Of a stretch of 64,000 bases of DNA, positions 31,989 to 43,039 are shown piece after piece. The notes under the pieces were generated by a model. It did no database searches and was not told the origin of the DNA. It saw nothing but the letters and a program-made list of their open reading frames with translations. Source of the stretch: Gallionellaceae bacterium (lineage in GTDB: Bacteria; Pseudomonadota; Gammaproteobacteria; Burkholderiales; Gallionellaceae); contig JAIELH010000001.1 in NCBI GenBank assembly GCA_019753125.1, forward strand, positions 43,799 to 107,798. The letters run 5' to 3'. Within the stretch, counting starts at the first letter, position 1; each line of letters begins with the position of its first letter. Both the position numbers and the translations under genes were made by a program.

Positions 31989-34900
31989 TTAATTCCGTAC
32001 CAAATCCATATCAATACCCAGGGAACGAATTTCCTTGATGACAACATTGAAGGATTCCGGCATGCCGGCATCAATCTTGTGGTCGCCCTTGACGATGCTT
32101 TCATAAACCTTGGTGCGCCCGGCCACATCGTCCGACTTGACGGTCAGCATTTCCTGCAACGTGTAAGCGGCGCCGTAAGCCTCCAGCGCCCACACTTCCA
32201 TTTCACCGAAACGTTGGCCGCCGAACTGCGCCTTACCGCCCAGCGGTTGCTGCGTCACCAGGCTGTATGGGCCGGTGGAGCGCGCGTGCATCTTGTCATC
32301 GACCAGATGGTGCAACTTCAACACATGCTTGTAGCCGACGGTCACCGGGCGATCGAATGCCTCGCCGGTGCGACCATCGTGCAGCGTGGTCTGGCCGGAC
32401 AACGGCAAATCCGCCAGCTCCAGCATGTACTTGATTTCCTCCTCGCTGGCTCCGTCGAACACCGGCGTCGCAAATGGCACGCCACGCGTCAGGTTGCGGC
32501 ACAACTCGATGATCTCGTCATCGCTGAACTGATCCAGTTCGACAGCCTGGCCGTTCTGATGGTTGTATATCTTGTTCAGGAATTTGCGCATTTCGGCGAT
32601 CTTGGCATGGTTTTGCAGCATGTCGTCAATCTTCTTGCCCAAGCCCTTGGCCGCCCAACCCAGATGGGTTTCCAGAATCTGCCCGATGTTCATACGCGAC
32701 GGCACGCCGAGCGGATTCAGCACCACATCCACCGGTGTCCCATCCGCCATGTACGGCATGTCTTCCACCGGCACGATGCGCGACACCACGCCCTTGTTGC
32801 CGTGGCGCCCCGCCATCTTGTCGCCTGGTTGCAGGCGGCGTTTCACCGCGACATATACCTTGACCATTTTCTGTACGCCGGCTTGCAGCTCATCACCCTG
32901 CGTCAGTTTCTTCTTCTTCAATTCATATGCGGCGTCAAATTCGACACGTTTCTGTGCCAAGCCATCTTTGACCTGCTCCATCTGGGCAGCCACTTCATCA
33001 TCGGCCACACGAATATCGAACCACTGGTGATGCTCGATGCTGCTCAAGTATTCCTTGCTCAGCTTGGTGCCCTTCGCCAGTTTCTTCGGTCCGCCGTTGG
33101 CGACCTTGTTTTGCAGCAGCTTTTCCAGACGCGCAAATACGTCGGCCTCCACGATGCGCATCTGATCCGCCAGATCCTTCTTGTAGCGCAACAGTTCGTC
33201 GTCGATGATCTGTTGTGCGCGCTTGTCGCGCTGCAAGCCTTCGCGGGTGAACACCTGCACATCGATCACCGTCCCGGAAACACCGGCATCGACGCGCAAG
33301 CTGGTATCTTTCACGTCGGATGCTTTTTCGCCAAAGATGGCACGCAGCAATTTTTCTTCCGGAGTCAATTGAGTCTCGCCCTTGGGCGTTACCTTGCCAA
33401 CCAGCACGTCACCGGGACCGACTTCGGCGCCGATATGCACGATGCCGCATTCGTCCAGACGCGCCAGTTGCGCTTCGGCCAGATTGGGAATGTCGCGGGT
33501 AATTTCTTCCGCCCCCAACTTGGTGTCGCGCGCCGCGACGGTCAACTCTTCGATGTGAATCGAAGTGAAGCGATCCTGCGCCAGAACACGCTCCGAAATC
33601 AGAATCGAGTCTTCGTAGTTGTAGCCGTTCCACGGCATGAACGCGACCAGCATATTCTGCCCGAGAGCCAGCTCGCCCATGTCGGTGGAGGCGCCGTCAG
33701 CCACCACATCGCCGCGCGCAATCATGTCGCCGACTTTGACCAGAGGACGCTGATTGATGTTGGTGTTCTGGTTGGAACGGGTGTACTTGGTCAAGTTGTA
33801 GATGTCCACGCCAACTTCGCCGGCGGTGGTTTCATCGTCATTGACGCGCACCACGATACGTCCTGCGTCCACGTAATCGATACGCCCGCCACGCCAAGCC
33901 TGCACGGTGGTGCCCGAGTCCACTGCCACGGTACGCTCAAGACCGGTGCCCACCAGCGGCTTCTCGGCACGCAAACACGGCACTGCCTGGCGTTGCATGT
34001 TCGCACCCATCAACGCACGGTTCGCATCGTCATGCTCAAGGAACGGAATCAGCGAAGCGGCGACAGATACCACCTGCGAGGGCGACACGTCCATATACTC
34101 CAGCTTGTCCGGATCTGCCAAAACAAATTCGTTGTGGTGGCGCGCCGATACGATGTCATTGGTGAAGTGGCCCTTCTTGTCCAACTCGGCATTTGCCTGA
34201 GCAATCGTGAACTTGCCTTCTTCAATCGCCGACAAGTAATCGACATCGTCCGCTACCTTACCCTTCGAAACCTTGCGATACGGCGTTTCGATGAAACCGT
34301 ACTCGTTGGTGCGCGCGTACAGCGCCAGCGAATTGATCAGGCCGATGTTCGGACCTTCCGGAGTTTCGATCGGGCAGACACGGCCATAGTGGGTCGGATG
34401 CACGTCGCGCACCTCGAAACCGGCGCGTTCGCGCGTCAGACCACCCGGCCCAAGCGCGGAAATGCGGCGCTTGTGGGTGATCTCCGACAACGGATTGGTC
34501 TGGTCCATAAACTGCGACAGTTGGCTGGAGCCAAAGAACTCCTTGACCGCTGCCGAGATCGGCTTGGCGTTGATCAGGTCATGCGGCATCAGGTTGTCGG
34601 TTTCGGCCTGCCCGAGGCGTTCCTTGACCGCACGTTCGACGCGCGCCAGACCGGCGCGGAACTGGTTTTCCGCCAATTCGCCCACGGCACGCACACGGCG
34701 ATTTCCCAAGTGATCGATATCGTCGATCTCGCCGCGGCCATTGCGCAGCTCAACCAGTATCTTCACGACTTCGACGATGTCCTCGTTGGACAGAATCGAA
34801 GCGCCGGTCAACTCCTCGCGCCCGACACGGCGGTTGAACTTCATGCGGCCAACAGCCGACAGATCGTAGCGCTCTTCGTTGAAGAACAACCCTTGGAACA

Positions 34901-36065
34901 AACCTTCCACCGCATCTTCGGTAGGCGGCTCGCCGGGGCGCATCATGCGGTAGATCGCCACACGCGCGGTCCATTGGTCGACCGTTTCATCGGTGCGCAA
35001 CGTTTGCGAGATGAACGCGCCATGATCCAGATCATTGGTATACAGCGTGCGTATCTTGGCAATGCCGGCTGCCTGCAGCTTTTGTAGCAGCGCTTCGGTG
35101 ATTTCGTCGTTGGCGTTGGCGATGATTTCGCCGCTGTCCTTATCCACGACATTGGTCGCGATCACGCGGCCGATCAGGAATTCATCGGTGACTGCCAGCT
35201 TATCGATCCCGGCCTCCTGCATTTCGCGGATGTGGCGCACGGTGATGCGCTTGTCCTTGGCCACGATGATCTTGCCGTTTTTGCCGAGAATATCAAAGCG
35301 TGCCACATCACCGCGCAGACGCTCGGCTACCACTTCAAACTGGATACCCTTCTTGCCCAGATGGAACGTATCAAACTCGAAGAACATGTTGAGCATGTCT
35401 TCATTGTTATATCCCAGCGAGCGCAACAGGATAGTGACCGGCATCTTGCGGCGGCGGTCGATACGGAAGTACACATAGTCCTTCGCGTCAAATTCGAAAT
35501 CCAGCCAGGAACCGCGATAAGGAATGATGCGCGCGGAAAACAACAGCTTGCCCGAGGAATGCGTCTTGCCGCGATCATGCTCGAAGAACACGCCGGGTGA
35601 ACGATGCAACTGCGAGACGATGACACGCTCCGTTCCATTGATTACAAATGAACCGGTATGCGTCATCAACGGGATTTCACCCATGTAGACTTCCTGCTCC
35701 TTCACTTCCTTGACCGTAGGCTTTGACGCCTCCTTGTCCATGATGGTCAGGCGCACGCGTGCGCGCAGCGGAGAGGCATAGGTCAGACCACGCTGCTGGC
35801 ATTCCTTCACGTCGAACGGCGGCATGCCCAGCATATAGCTGACAAAATCAAGACGCGCATTCTTGGAATGGCTGTGAATCGGGAAGATTCCGTTGAAAGC
35901 AGCCTGCAAACCCTCGTTTTTGCGTTGTTCCGGCGGAGTATAAGCCTGCAAAAACGCTGCAAAGGATTCCAGTTGAGTGGACAACAGGAAAGGAACCGGC
36001 AACGCGCCGACTCGCTTGGCAAAACTTTTACGGATACGTTTTTTTTCAGTAAAAGAATAGCTCAT
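31989..36065 (-). CDS. rpoB: RNA polymerase beta subunit
   Basis: Beta subunit (1358 residues from the chosen start). The rifampicin pocket [30 protein letters not shown] is wild type, and the C-terminal [19 protein letters not shown] and [18 protein letters not shown] are seen. ATG 36065 has GGAG six bases upstream; an in-frame GTG four codons earlier overlaps the ribosome-binding site and is not the start. It follows rplL after 212 bp that include a terminator-like hairpin. Confidence 0.98.
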   Translation of the reverse strand: MSYSFTEKKRIRKSFAKRVGALPVPFLLSTQLESFAAFLQAYTPPEQRKNEGLQAAFNGIFPIHSHSKNARLDFVSYMLGMPPFDVKECQQRGLTYASPLRARVRLTIMDKEASKPTVKEVKEQEVYMGEIPLMTHTGSFVINGTERVIVSQLHRSPGVFFEHDRGKTHSSGKLLFSARIIPYRGSWLDFEFDAKDYVYFRIDRRRKMPVTILLRSLGYNNEDMLNMFFEFDTFHLGKKGIQFEVVAERLRGDVARFDILGKNGKIIVAKDKRITVRHIREMQEAGIDKLAVTDEFLIGRVIATNVVDKDSGEIIANANDEITEALLQKLQAAGIAKIRTLYTNDLDHGAFISQTLRTDETVDQWTARVAIYRMMRPGEPPTEDAVEGLFQGLFFNEERYDLSAVGRMKFNRRVGREELTGASILSNEDIVEVVKILVELRNGRGEIDDIDHLGNRRVRAVGELAENQFRAGLARVERAVKERLGQAETDNLMPHDLINAKPISAAVKEFFGSSQLSQFMDQTNPLSEITHKRRISALGPGGLTRERAGFEVRDVHPTHYGRVCPIETPEGPNIGLINSLALYARTNEYGFIETPYRKVSKGKVADDVDYLSAIEEGKFTIAQANAELDKKGHFTNDIVSARHHNEFVLADPDKLEYMDVSPSQVVSVAASLIPFLEHDDANRALMGANMQRQAVPCLRAEKPLVGTGLERTVAVDSGTTVQAWRGGRIDYVDAGRIVVRVNDDETTAGEVGVDIYNLTKYTRSNQNTNINQRPLVKVGDMIARGDVVADGASTDMGELALGQNMLVAFMPWNGYNYEDSILISERVLAQDRFTSIHIEELTVAARDTKLGAEEITRDIPNLAEAQLARLDECGIVHIGAEVGPGDVLVGKVTPKGETQLTPEEKLLRAIFGEKASDVKDTSLRVDAGVSGTVIDVQVFTREGLQRDKRAQQIIDDELLRYKKDLADQMRIVEADVFARLEKLLQNKVANGGPKKLAKGTKLSKEYLSSIEHHQWFDIRVADDEVAAQMEQVKDGLAQKRVEFDAAYELKKKKLTQGDELQAGVQKMVKVYVAVKRRLQPGDKMAGRHGNKGVVSRIVPVEDMPYMADGTPVDVVLNPLGVPSRMNIGQILETHLGWAAKGLGKKIDDMLQNHAKIAEMRKFLNKIYNHQNGQAVELDQFSDDEIIELCRNLTRGVPFATPVFDGASEEEIKYMLELADLPLSGQTTLHDGRTGEAFDRPVTVGYKHVLKLHHLVDDKMHARSTGPYSLVTQQPLGGKAQFGGQRFGEMEVWALEAYGAAYTLQEMLTVKSDDVAGRTKVYESIVKGDHKIDAGMPESFNVVIKEIRSLGIDMDLVRN

Positions 36066-36234
36066 AATAATCTCCACGATTGAAGGAAAACAAAGTTTGC
36101 GGGCCTTCGCCTTGCGGCGAAATGCCTGCGAAAATCACTTCGGAACAGGCAAACCATCAGGTTATGCCGGAGCCAAAAAGACAGGGGGCAGGAGGCGTTT
36201 TAAACATCCTGGCCGCCGGCTTCTTAAAGCGGCA

Positions 36235-36262
36235 AAAGGCTGACGGTAAGCCGTCAGCCTTT
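36235..36262 (-). terminator. Attenuator/terminator after rplL
   Basis: Perfect 12-bp stem AAAGGCTGACGG/CCGTCAGCCTTT with a four-base loop, 15 bp after the rplL stop. The U-run is short (CTTTTG). This is the position of the known partial terminator that lowers rpoBC expression in E. coli. Confidence 0.8.
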
Positions 36263-36277
36263 CTGCAACACATGACG

Positions 36278-36655
36278 TTACTTGATTTCAGCAGTTGCGC
36301 CAGCTTCGATCAATTGCTTGGCGATTGCGTCAGCATCGGCCTTGGATACGCCTTCCTTGACAGCCTTGGGCGCACCGTCCACCAAGTCCTTGGCTTCTTT
36401 CAAGCCCAAGCCGGTAATGGCACGCACTACCTTGATCACGTTCACCTTGCTGTCGCCAGCACCAGTCAGGATCACGTTGAATTCGGTCTGCTCGGCGGCA
36501 GCAGCGGCAGCACCGCCACCAGCAGCCGGGCCTGCCACGGCAACGGCCGCAGCCGATACGCCAAATTTTTCTTCCATTTGCTTGATCAGTTCAGACAACT
36601 CCAGCACCGTCATGCCGGCAATAGCGTCCATCAAGTCAACATTAGTTACAGCCAT
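36278..36655 (-). CDS. rplL: 50S ribosomal protein L7/L12
   Basis: L7/L12 (125 residues), the stalk protein present in multiple copies. N-terminal dimerisation helix ([15 protein letters not shown]), Ala/Gly hinge (about 38-55), and C-terminal factor-binding domain ([20 protein letters not shown]). It lies 29 bp after rplJ and is followed by an attenuator. Confidence 0.97.
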   Translation of the reverse strand: MAVTNVDLMDAIAGMTVLELSELIKQMEEKFGVSAAAVAVAGPAAGGGAAAAAAEQTEFNVILTGAGDSKVNVIKVVRAITGLGLKEAKDLVDGAPKAVKEGVSKADADAIAKQLIEAGATAEIK

Positions 36656-36684
36656 GTCATTCTCCTATTCAGTTAATTCAAAAA

Positions 36685-37182
36685 TTAAGCGGTTGCGGTT
36701 TCTTTGCTGTCGCGGATCGCAGCCAGAGTACGCACAAACTTCGCAGTCGTAGCATTCATCGTTGCCATCAGGCGCGCAATCAGCTCGTCGCGGCTCGGGG
36801 TTGCAGCAAGCACGCCGACCTGTTCCGCAGACATCATGGAACCGCTCATTGCGCCAGCCTTGATCACCAGCTTGCTATTGTTCTTGGCAAAATCAAACAC
36901 CACTTTCGCCGCAGCGACCGGATCGGCACTCATGCTATACACAAGAGGGCCAACCATTTTTTCGGCCAGCGGTTCAAATGGGGTTCCCTGCACCGCGCGC
37001 CGTGCCAAGGTGTTTTTCAACACATGGAAATACACCCCGGACTTGCGTGCATTGGCGCGCAAGCTGGTGATGTCGGCGACTCCGATACCACGGTATTCTG
37101 CCAAGACAATGGTTTGCGACTGCGCCACTTGTGCGCCAACTTCCGCTACCACAGCCTGTTTTTCTTGCAGATTGAGACTCAA
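36685..37182 (-). CDS. rplJ: 50S ribosomal protein L10 (TTG start)
   Basis: L10 (165 residues), base of the L7/L12 stalk. I chose TTG 37182: GGAGG lies five bases upstream and the protein then begins [15 protein letters not shown], the usual N-terminus. Longer in-frame ATG starts lie upstream of this ribosome-binding site and would add over 50 unrelated residues. [19 protein letters not shown] is the family signature. Autoregulation by L10-L12 on the leader is likely by analogy. Confidence 0.94.
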   Translation of the reverse strand: MSLNLQEKQAVVAEVGAQVAQSQTIVLAEYRGIGVADITSLRANARKSGVYFHVLKNTLARRAVQGTPFEPLAEKMVGPLVYSMSADPVAAAKVVFDFAKNNSKLVIKAGAMSGSMMSAEQVGVLAATPSRDELIARLMATMNATTAKFVRTLAAIRDSKETATA

Positions 37183-37470
37183 GTCTTCCTCCATTATCCG
37201 AAATGTACTCGCGTACATTTCATCGATTACAACAGCGACCTTGAGCCAGGAGAACAACCATTCCTGCTCGCGGGCACACCATCTGCGGGGGATACCAGAG
37301 GGCGGAAGACAGAATACAGAGGACAGAAAACCTCCACACACCATCGACTACCCGCCGAACATTAAGCCTTGCGGCTCCACCGGTCTTGGATGCTGCATAC
37401 ACGCCAGCAGTCCAAAAACAAATGCTGGCGAGACCACAGCCTCGCCAACAAATTCTTCACCAACAAATTA
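37183..37470 (-). promoter_or_regulatory. rplJ leader region
   Basis: This 288-bp gap between rplA and rplJ should hold the L10-L12 autogenous control site. On the minus strand I see GGCGAG-8 nt-CTCGCC and GCCAGCA-13 nt-TGCTGGC (37403-37429) next to each other. Closer to rplJ is a one-armed GACAGA word repeat (about 37306-37328). No promoter stands out. Confidence 0.5.
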
Positions 37471-38157
37471 CTATGCAGTCAGGCTCGCCTGCTCGATGCG
37501 AATACCCGCGCCCATCGTGCTGGAAACCGACATCTTCCTCAGGTATATCCCTTTGGATGCGGCCGGCTTGGCCTTGTTCAGCGCCTCAACCAGCGCCAGC
37601 AGATTTTCACGCAATGCTTCCGGCGCAAACGACGCGCGTCCGATCGTGCATTGCACTATACCGTTCTTGTCGGTGCGATACTGCACCTGACCAGCCTTGG
37701 CGTTTTTCACCGCGCCCGCCACATCGGCCGATACCGTGCCAACCTTGGGATTGGGCATCAAACCGCGCGGCCCGAGAATCTGGCCCAATTGCCCGACCAA
37801 GCGCATCGCATCCGGGCTGGCGATCAGCACGTCGAAATTCAGGTTGCCGCCCTTGATCGATTCGGCCAAGTCGTCAAAACCCACAATATCCGCACCAGCA
37901 GCCTTGGCCTCTTCGGCCTTCGCGCCCTGCGCAAATACCGCTACGCGCACCACTTTGCCGGTGCCCTTGGGCAATACCACGGAGCCACGCACCAATTGAT
38001 CCGACTTGCGCGCATCGATACCCAGATTTATCGCAACGTCGATAGACTCATCGAACTTGGCCACGGCATTTTCCTTGACCAGCTTCAACGCATCGCTCAG
38101 CGGATACAGTTTGTTGCGGTCGACCTTGGCCGCGATTGCTTTATAACGTTTGGACAT
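37471..38157 (-). CDS. rplA: 50S ribosomal protein L1
   Basis: L1 (228 residues) of the L1 stalk, usual repressor of rpl[43 protein letters not shown] and GRILGP-type [19 protein letters not shown] are present. ATG 38157 comes one base after the rplK stop; the longer frame to 38223 lies in rplK. Confidence 0.97.
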   Translation of the reverse strand: MSKRYKAIAAKVDRNKLYPLSDALKLVKENAVAKFDESIDVAINLGIDARKSDQLVRGSVVLPKGTGKVVRVAVFAQGAKAEEAKAAGADIVGFDDLAESIKGGNLNFDVLIASPDAMRLVGQLGQILGPRGLMPNPKVGTVSADVAGAVKNAKAGQVQYRTDKNGIVQCTIGRASFAPEALRENLLALVEALNKAKPAASKGIYLRKMSVSSTMGAGIRIEQASLTA

Positions 38158-38158
38158 G

Positions 38159-38590
38159 TTATACGCCCTCCACAGTGATACCCATGCTGCGCGCGCTACC
38201 GGCGATGGTGCGCACGGCTGCATCCATATCTGCGGCAGTCAAATCCGGCATCTTGGTTGTTGCGATTTCTTCCGCCTGCTTGCGGGTCAACTTGCCCACC
38301 TTGTCGGTATGCGGCGTCTTGCTGCCCTTCTGAATACCGGCAGCCTTCTTGATCAGAATGGTTGCGGGCGGCGTCTTCATGATGAAGGTGAAGCTCTTGT
38401 CCGCAAATGCGGTAATCACCACCGGAATCGGCAGGCCCGGCTCAACGCCCTGGGTTTGCGCGTTAAACGCCTTGCAGAATTCCATAATATTCAAACCGCG
38501 CTGACCCAATGCCGGGCCGATGGGCGGACTTGGGTTTGCCTTGCCGGCAGGCACTTGCAGCTTGATATAGCCGACGACTTTCTTTGCCAT
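38159..38590 (-). CDS. rplK: 50S ribosomal protein L11
   Basis: L11 (143 residues) of the GTPase-associated centre, needed for RelA activation. [37 protein letters not shown] and [13 protein letters not shown] are diagnostic. It is directly before rplA and 124 bp after nusG. Confidence 0.97.
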   Translation of the reverse strand: MAKKVVGYIKLQVPAGKANPSPPIGPALGQRGLNIMEFCKAFNAQTQGVEPGLPIPVVITAFADKSFTFIMKTPPATILIKKAAGIQKGSKTPHTDKVGKLTRKQAEEIATTKMPDLTAADMDAAVRTIAGSARSMGITVEGV

Positions 38591-38714
38591 GATTCTCTCC
38601 TATCAAACGGGTGCTAGCGAAACTTCCGTCTCTCCCCAACATTGAGAAATGACAAACGGGAAACTGCATCTGCATTTTCTGCAGACTGCGTTCCCCATCC
38701 GCATTCCTCGCTCC

Positions 38715-39248
38715 TCAGCCTTTTTCTACCTGGCTGAAATCCAGCTCCACGGGCGTCGAGCGGCCAAATATGGTCACTGCCACGCGGATTTTATTCTTGT
38801 CGTAATTGACGTGCTCAACCACACCATTGAAGTCGGTAAACGGACCATCCTTGACACGCACTGCCTCGCCCACTTCGAACAGCACCTTGGGCCTGGGTTT
38901 TTCGACCCCCGCCTGCATTTGCTGCATGATGTTCTGCACTTCCTTTTCGCTGATCGGCGTTGGCTTCATCGCCGAGCCACCGAGGAAACCGGTCACCTTG
39001 GGAGTGTTTTTCACCAAGTGCCAACTCTCGTCGGTCATTTCCATTTCGACCAGCACATAACCCGGAAAAAACTTGCGTTCCGTTATGCTTTTTTGCCCAG
39101 ACTTCAGCTCCACGACCTCTTCGACCGGAACCAGAATCTGGCCAAACTTATCCTGCATGCCCTCGCGCTGAATACGTTCAAGCAGCGCCCGTTGCACGCT
39201 TTTCTCAAACTGCGAGTACGTATGAACAACATACCAACTCTTGGCCAT
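38715..39248 (-). CDS. nusG: Transcription termination/antitermination protein NusG
   Basis: NusG (177 residues) couples RNA polymerase to Rho or to the ribosome via S10. N-terminal NGN domain ([32 protein letters not shown]) and C-terminal KOW domain ([21 protein letters not shown]). ATG 39248 overlaps the secE stop (TGATG). Standard secE-nusG pair. Confidence 0.97.
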   Translation of the reverse strand: MAKSWYVVHTYSQFEKSVQRALLERIQREGMQDKFGQILVPVEEVVELKSGQKSITERKFFPGYVLVEMEMTDESWHLVKNTPKVTGFLGGSAMKPTPISEKEVQNIMQQMQAGVEKPRPKVLFEVGEAVRVKDGPFTDFNGVVEHVNYDKNKIRVAVTIFGRSTPVELDFSQVEKG

Positions 39249-39595
39249 CACTCACCCCGTCCCATCAGCTTATTCACCAACATCATCAAACTGGCATCCA
39301 CCACCCACAAAAACAAGGCCATGGTGATTGCAAACAAAATCACCACACCCGTGGTTTGCAGCGTTTCCTTGCGCGTCGGCCAAACCACACGCTTCGCCTC
39401 GGCGACGGAATCCTTGCCGAAAGCAAAAAACCGCTTGCCCGGCTCACTGGTCCACGCCACCCCCGAAGCCAACAACAAACCTGCCAGCACCGAAGCCAGC
39501 TTCAACACTGCCGCGCTATTCTGCAGATAGTAGAAACCCGCAACGCCTGCCACAACCAGCAGAAATGCCACGAGCAACTTGATTTTATCCGCCAT
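39248..39595 (-). CDS. secE: Preprotein translocase subunit SecE
   Basis: SecE (115 residues), the clamp of the Sec channel. Two N-terminal hydrophobic helices (about 5-45), then the conserved [20 protein letters not shown] amphipathic segment and the essential third helix (about 82-105). I chose ATG 39595, beginning MADKIKLL; a longer frame would run into tRNA-Trp. Confidence 0.95.
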   Translation of the reverse strand: MADKIKLLVAFLLVVAGVAGFYYLQNSAAVLKLASVLAGLLLASGVAWTSEPGKRFFAFGKDSVAEAKRVVWPTRKETLQTTGVVILFAITMALFLWVVDASLMMLVNKLMGRGE

Positions 39596-39628
39596 GGCGA
39601 TTATCCCAATCAACTTTTTACTTACTTT

Positions 39629-39704
39629 TGGCAGGCCAGGAGGGTCTCGAACCCCCAACCCTCGGTTTTGGAGACCGATACTCTACCAATTGAGCTACTG
39701 GCCT
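39629..39704 (-). tRNA. trnW: tRNA-Trp (anticodon CCA)
   Basis: A 76-base cloverleaf with genome-encoded CCA. Acceptor AGGCCAG/CTGGCCT, anticodon arm TCGGT-CTCCAAA-ACCGA, T arm GGGGGTTCGAGACCC with TTCGA. Its place between tuf and secE is the usual one. Confidence 0.96.
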
Positions 39705-39710
39705 AAAATC

Positions 39711-39796
39711 GGGGAAGGGGGAAGAGTAAAGAGGGAAGGGTAACTGCCAAACCACACCCTTCTCCCTTCCCCCTTCTCCCTTCTCATTCTTTACTC
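39711..39796. repeat. Word-hairpin element after tuf (copy at 40 kb)
   Basis: The left arm (39711-39741) consists of GGGGAAGGGGGAAG and GAGTAAAGAGGGAAGGG, the right arm (39755-39796) of CCCTTCTCCCTTCCCCC words and TCTTTACTC. The arms can pair in several registers. The right arm reaches into the last codon and stop of tuf. Confidence 0.7.
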
Positions 39797-40981
39797 AATA
39801 ATCTTTGCAACCACACCCGCACCGACAGTACGACCGCCTTCGCGAATCGCGAAGCGCAGGCCTTCTTCCATCGCGATCGGGTTGATCAGGCTGACGGTGA
39901 TGCTGACGTTGTCGCCGGGCATGACCATTTCGGTGCCTGCCGGCAGTTCGACCGCGCCGGTCACGTCGGTGGTGCGGAAGTAGAATTGCGGACGGTAGCC
40001 CTGGAAGAACGGGGTGTGGCGACCGCCTTCGTCTTTGCCCAGCACGTAGATTTCGGCGGTGAATTTGGTGTGCGGGGTGATCGAGCCGGGTTTGGCCAGC
40101 ACTTGACCGCGTTCGACTTCTTCGCGCTTGGTGCCGCGCAGCAGTACGCCGACGTTGTCGCCCGCCTGACCCTGGTCGAGCAGTTTGCGGAACATTTCGA
40201 CGCCGGTACAGGTGGTTTTCTGGGTCGGTTTGATGCCGACGATTTCGATTTCTTCGCCGACCTTGATGATGCCGCGTTCGATACGGCCGGTCACGACGGT
40301 GCCGCGGCCGGAGATGGAGAATACGTCTTCGACCGGCATCAGGAAGGTGCCGTCCAGGGCGCGCTTCGGTTCGGGGATGTAGCTGTCCAGCGCGTCGGCC
40401 AGGCGGAAGATGGCCGGTTCGCCCAGGTCGCTCTGGTCGCCTTGCAGCGCCTTCAGTGCGGAGCCTTTGATGATGGGGATGTCGTCGCCGGGGAAGTCGT
40501 ATTTGCTGAGCAGTTCGCGCAGTTCCATTTCGACGAGTTCGAGGAGTTCTTCGTCGTCGACCATGTCGCATTTGTTCATGAATACGACGATGTACGGTAC
40601 GCCAACCTGGCGGGCCAGCAGGATGTGCTCACGGGTCTGCGGCATCGGGCCGTCGGCTGCGGAGCAGACCAGGATCGCGCCGTCCATCTGGGCTGCGCCG
40701 GTGATCATGTTTTTGATGTAGTCGGCGTGGCCCGGGCAGTCTACGTGGGCGTAGTGGCGGGTGGCGGTTTCGTATTCGACGTGCGCGGTGTTGATGGTGA
40801 TACCGCGCGCCTTTTCTTCCGGCGCTGCGTCAATCTGGTCGTAGGCCTTGGCTTCGCCGCCAAATTTTTTGGACAGCACGGTGGTGATCGCTGCGGTCAG
40901 CGTGGTCTTGCCATGGTCTACGTGGCCTATCGTGCCGACGTTGACGTGTGGTTTGGTGCGTTCAAATTTACTCTTTGCCAT
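39791..40981 (-). CDS. tuf: Elongation factor Tu (copy 2)
   Basis: Second EF-Tu, 396 residues, identical in protein sequence to the copy at 23265-24455. Homology stops abruptly a few bases before the start codon and just after the stop codon, as expected from gene conversion between the copies. It follows tRNA-Tyr, -Gly and -Thr and precedes tRNA-Trp, the classic tufB setting, and is probably made from the promoter before tRNA-Tyr. Confidence 0.98.
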   Translation of the reverse strand: MAKSKFERTKPHVNVGTIGHVDHGKTTLTAAITTVLSKKFGGEAKAYDQIDAAPEEKARGITINTAHVEYETATRHYAHVDCPGHADYIKNMITGAAQMDGAILVCSAADGPMPQTREHILLARQVGVPYIVVFMNKCDMVDDEELLELVEMELRELLSKYDFPGDDIPIIKGSALKALQGDQSDLGEPAIFRLADALDSYIPEPKRALDGTFLMPVEDVFSISGRGTVVTGRIERGIIKVGEEIEIVGIKPTQKTTCTGVEMFRKLLDQGQAGDNVGVLLRGTKREEVERGQVLAKPGSITPHTKFTAEIYVLGKDEGGRHTPFFQGYRPQFYFRTTDVTGAVELPAGTEMVMPGDNVSITVSLINPIAMEEGLRFAIREGGRTVGAGVVAKIIE

Positions 40982-41024
40982 GATTTTTCCTTATCAATGT
41001 CAAACGTTAACAATAAAAACTGAC

Positions 41025-41099
<75 letters not shown>

Positions 41100-41111
41100 A
41101 AACATACAAAC

Positions 41112-41185
41112 TGGAGCGGGTGAAGGGGATCGAACCCTCGTCGTAAGTTTGGAAAACTTCTGCTCTACCATTGAGCTACACCCGC
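41112..41185 (-). tRNA. trnG: tRNA-Gly (anticodon TCC)
   Basis: 74 bases with encoded CCA. Acceptor GCGGGTG/CACCCGC, D arm GCTCAATGGTAGAGC, anticodon loop TTTCCAA, T arm GAGGGTTCGATCCCCT. The first pair of the anticodon stem is a mismatch, as in some other betaproteobacterial Gly tRNAs. Confidence 0.94.
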
Positions 41186-41266
41186 AGTGCCCCCAACCAA
41201 CAAAGCTCCACCAACGCAACCGCCCGTCCAAAAACACGAGCAGTCGCCACAACACCAGCTGATATA

Positions 41267-41353
<87 letters not shown>

Positions 41354-41367
41354 AAACAGAACGCGCA

Positions 41368-41396
41368 ATTATGCCAATCCCCGGCCCGCATGTCAA
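41368..41396 (-). promoter_or_regulatory. Strong sigma-70 promoter of the tRNA-tuf operon
   Basis: On the minus strand TTGACA (41396-41391), exactly 17 bases, CATAAT (41373-41368). The -35 is perfect and the -10 matches five of six. A GC-rich TGCGCG discriminator follows, the pattern of stringently controlled promoters. The tRNA-Tyr 5' end is 14 bp after the -10. Confidence 0.88.
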
Positions 41397-41440
41397 ACCA
41401 TACTGTGCGATCATGCTGCCCAGCCTGTTTCAAATCGCCA

Positions 41441-42082
41441 CTACATCGGCCCCTGGCGTTTGCGCAGCACGATCCCGCGAAACCATCCTCCCGCCAGCGC
41501 AGGTACATTGCTGACTACTTCCAGTTCCGGTGTGGCGCACAGCACCTCCTCGAATACCACATCCATCCTCGTGGCAAGGCGGCGCACCAACGGATTGAGC
41601 GCACGGCGCAGCCAGGCATGCTGGTGCGGGCGCAGGAATTTATCGAGAAGAATAATGGTGCCGCCGGGCTTGAGCACACGCGCCGCTTCGGCCAGGCAGC
41701 GTTGCGGTTGCGGCACAATAGCGACAATCAAATGCAGCACGACATGATCGAAAGAGGCGTCGGCAAACGGCAACGCCATGCTGTCGCCCAGTATGATATC
41801 CACTCGTAATCCCTTGCCGCGCGGCTTGGCGTATGCCAGCATCGCCGCGCTGAAGTCGAGCGCGACGTAATGGTGCAAGGCCGGCAGCAACGGAAAATCC
41901 AGCCCGGTGCCGGCGCCGCTTACCAGCACGCGTCCCGGCGCATCCGACGGCAGGGCGCGCAACGACTGGGCGCGCGCATTCGCCAGCGCCCGCGCCACAA
42001 CAAAATCGTAGAGCGGAGCCAGCAAGCTGTAGCTCGCCCTGAGCAGCGGGTTCTCACGGTAAGGCTGGTTATTGGCCGGCAT
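41441..42082 (-). CDS. Class I SAM-dependent methyltransferase
   Basis: Soluble Rossmann-fold methyltransferase of 213 residues. Motif I VLVSGAGTGLDFPLLPAL (about 52-69), acidic VALDFS after it, DSMALPFADASFDHVVL for SAM adenine, and the post-motif LKPGGTIILLDKFLRP. It resembles UbiE-like and phospholipid N-methyltransferases; the substrate cannot be read. It lies 9 bp after ubiA, so it is likely co-transcribed and might act on quinones or membrane lipids (inference). The C-terminal 60 residues are less conserved. Confidence 0.82.
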   Translation of the reverse strand: MPANNQPYRENPLLRASYSLLAPLYDFVVARALANARAQSLRALPSDAPGRVLVSGAGTGLDFPLLPALHHYVALDFSAAMLAYAKPRGKGLRVDIILGDSMALPFADASFDHVVLHLIVAIVPQPQRCLAEAARVLKPGGTIILLDKFLRPHQHAWLRRALNPLVRRLATRMDVVFEEVLCATPELEVVSNVPALAGGWFRGIVLRKRQGPM

Positions 42083-42091
42083 CTTTGCAAA

Positions 42092-42955
42092 TCACCGCAA
42101 CGAATAATCCAGCAACACTCCGGCAAATACCGCCGCGCCAAACCAGTTGTTATGCAGAAAAGCCGCGAAGCAATTCTCGCGGCTTCTGTTCTTGATCAGC
42201 GTGTAGTGATACAGCGCGATGCCCGCCGCAACGGCCAGCCCCGCGTAGTAAAACTGCCCCAGCCCCGCCATCTGTCCCGCCCACGCCAGCAACACCAGCG
42301 TGATGCCGTAACAGGCCATCACCGCCAGCACATCGTGCTTGCCGAAAAACAGCGCCGAAGAATGGATGCACAGATGGGCATCATCATCGCGATCCACCAT
42401 CGCGTACTCGGTGTCGTAGGCAACCGCCCAGAACGTATTGGCAGCCAGCATCAGCCACGCCACCGGCGGCACGCTGTCGAGCTGCGCGGCGAACGCCATC
42501 GGAATGCCGAAGCCGAACGCGATGCCGAGATAGGCCTGCGGGATCGCGAAGAAGCGTTTCGTGAACGGGTAGCTGGCGGCGAGAAACGCCGCCGGAACGG
42601 ACAACAGCAGCGTCAGGTTATTCAGCGGCAGGATCAGCACCAAGGCGGCGAGCGTCAGCGCCGCAGCCAGCCGCAACGCCTCGCCGGATGCAATGCGCCC
42701 GCTGGTAATCGGGCGTTCGCGGGTGCGCTTGACGTGCTTGTCGATGTGGCGGTCCGCATAGTCGTTGATGACGCACCCGGCGGAGCGCATCAGCACCGTG
42801 CCGAGCACAAAGATAACCACGATGTGCCATGCCGGATGCCCGCTGCCCGCGACCCATACGCCCCACAGCGTCGGCCACAGCAACAGCAGGATGCCGATCG
42901 GGCGGTTCAGCCGGGTGAGTTGAAAATACAGCGCGAGGCGTTCGGTAAGGTTCAT
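42092..42955 (-). CDS. ubiA: 4-Hydroxybenzoate polyprenyltransferase
   Basis: Integral membrane prenyltransferase (287 residues, about eight helices) that attaches the polyprenyl tail to 4-hydroxybenzoate in ubiquinone synthesis. The two Asp-rich motifs [15 protein letters not shown] and [13 protein letters not shown] bind the prenyl diphosphate through magnesium. It stands after sqr; ubiC, which makes its substrate, is just upstream of sqr. Confidence 0.95.
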   Translation of the reverse strand: MNLTERLALYFQLTRLNRPIGILLLLWPTLWGVWVAGSGHPAWHIVVIFVLGTVLMRSAGCVINDYADRHIDKHVKRTRERPITSGRIASGEALRLAAALTLAALVLILPLNNLTLLLSVPAAFLAASYPFTKRFFAIPQAYLGIAFGFGIPMAFAAQLDSVPPVAWLMLAANTFWAVAYDTEYAMVDRDDDAHLCIHSSALFFGKHDVLAVMACYGITLVLLAWAGQMAGLGQFYYAGLAVAAGIALYHYTLIKNRSRENCFAAFLHNNWFGAAVFAGVLLDYSLR

Positions 42956-42972
42956 GGGGCGATTTTAACCTG

Positions 42973-43007
42973 CTCCACCATTCCCGTCTTCGCGGGAAAT
43001 GACGGAG
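42973..43007. repeat. ATTCCCG-CGGGAA palindrome between sqr and ubiA
   Basis: CTCC-ACCATTCCCG-TCTT-CGCGGGAAATGA-CGGAG forms a hairpin. It resembles the widespread proteobacterial repeat CGTCATTCCCGCGAA..GGGAAT (the dRS3-like ATTCCC-N8-GGGAAT of Neisseria). It is the only feature in the 84-bp sqr-ubiA gap. Confidence 0.6.
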
Positions 43008-43039
43008 TGGCAAGTTTTACATGCTACCGCGCTCGTCAG

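Noticed and set aside
32079..35087. Open frame of 1002 codons opposite rpoB
   Set aside because: Same reason: shadow of a biased, conserved gene with no domain and no ribosome-binding site.
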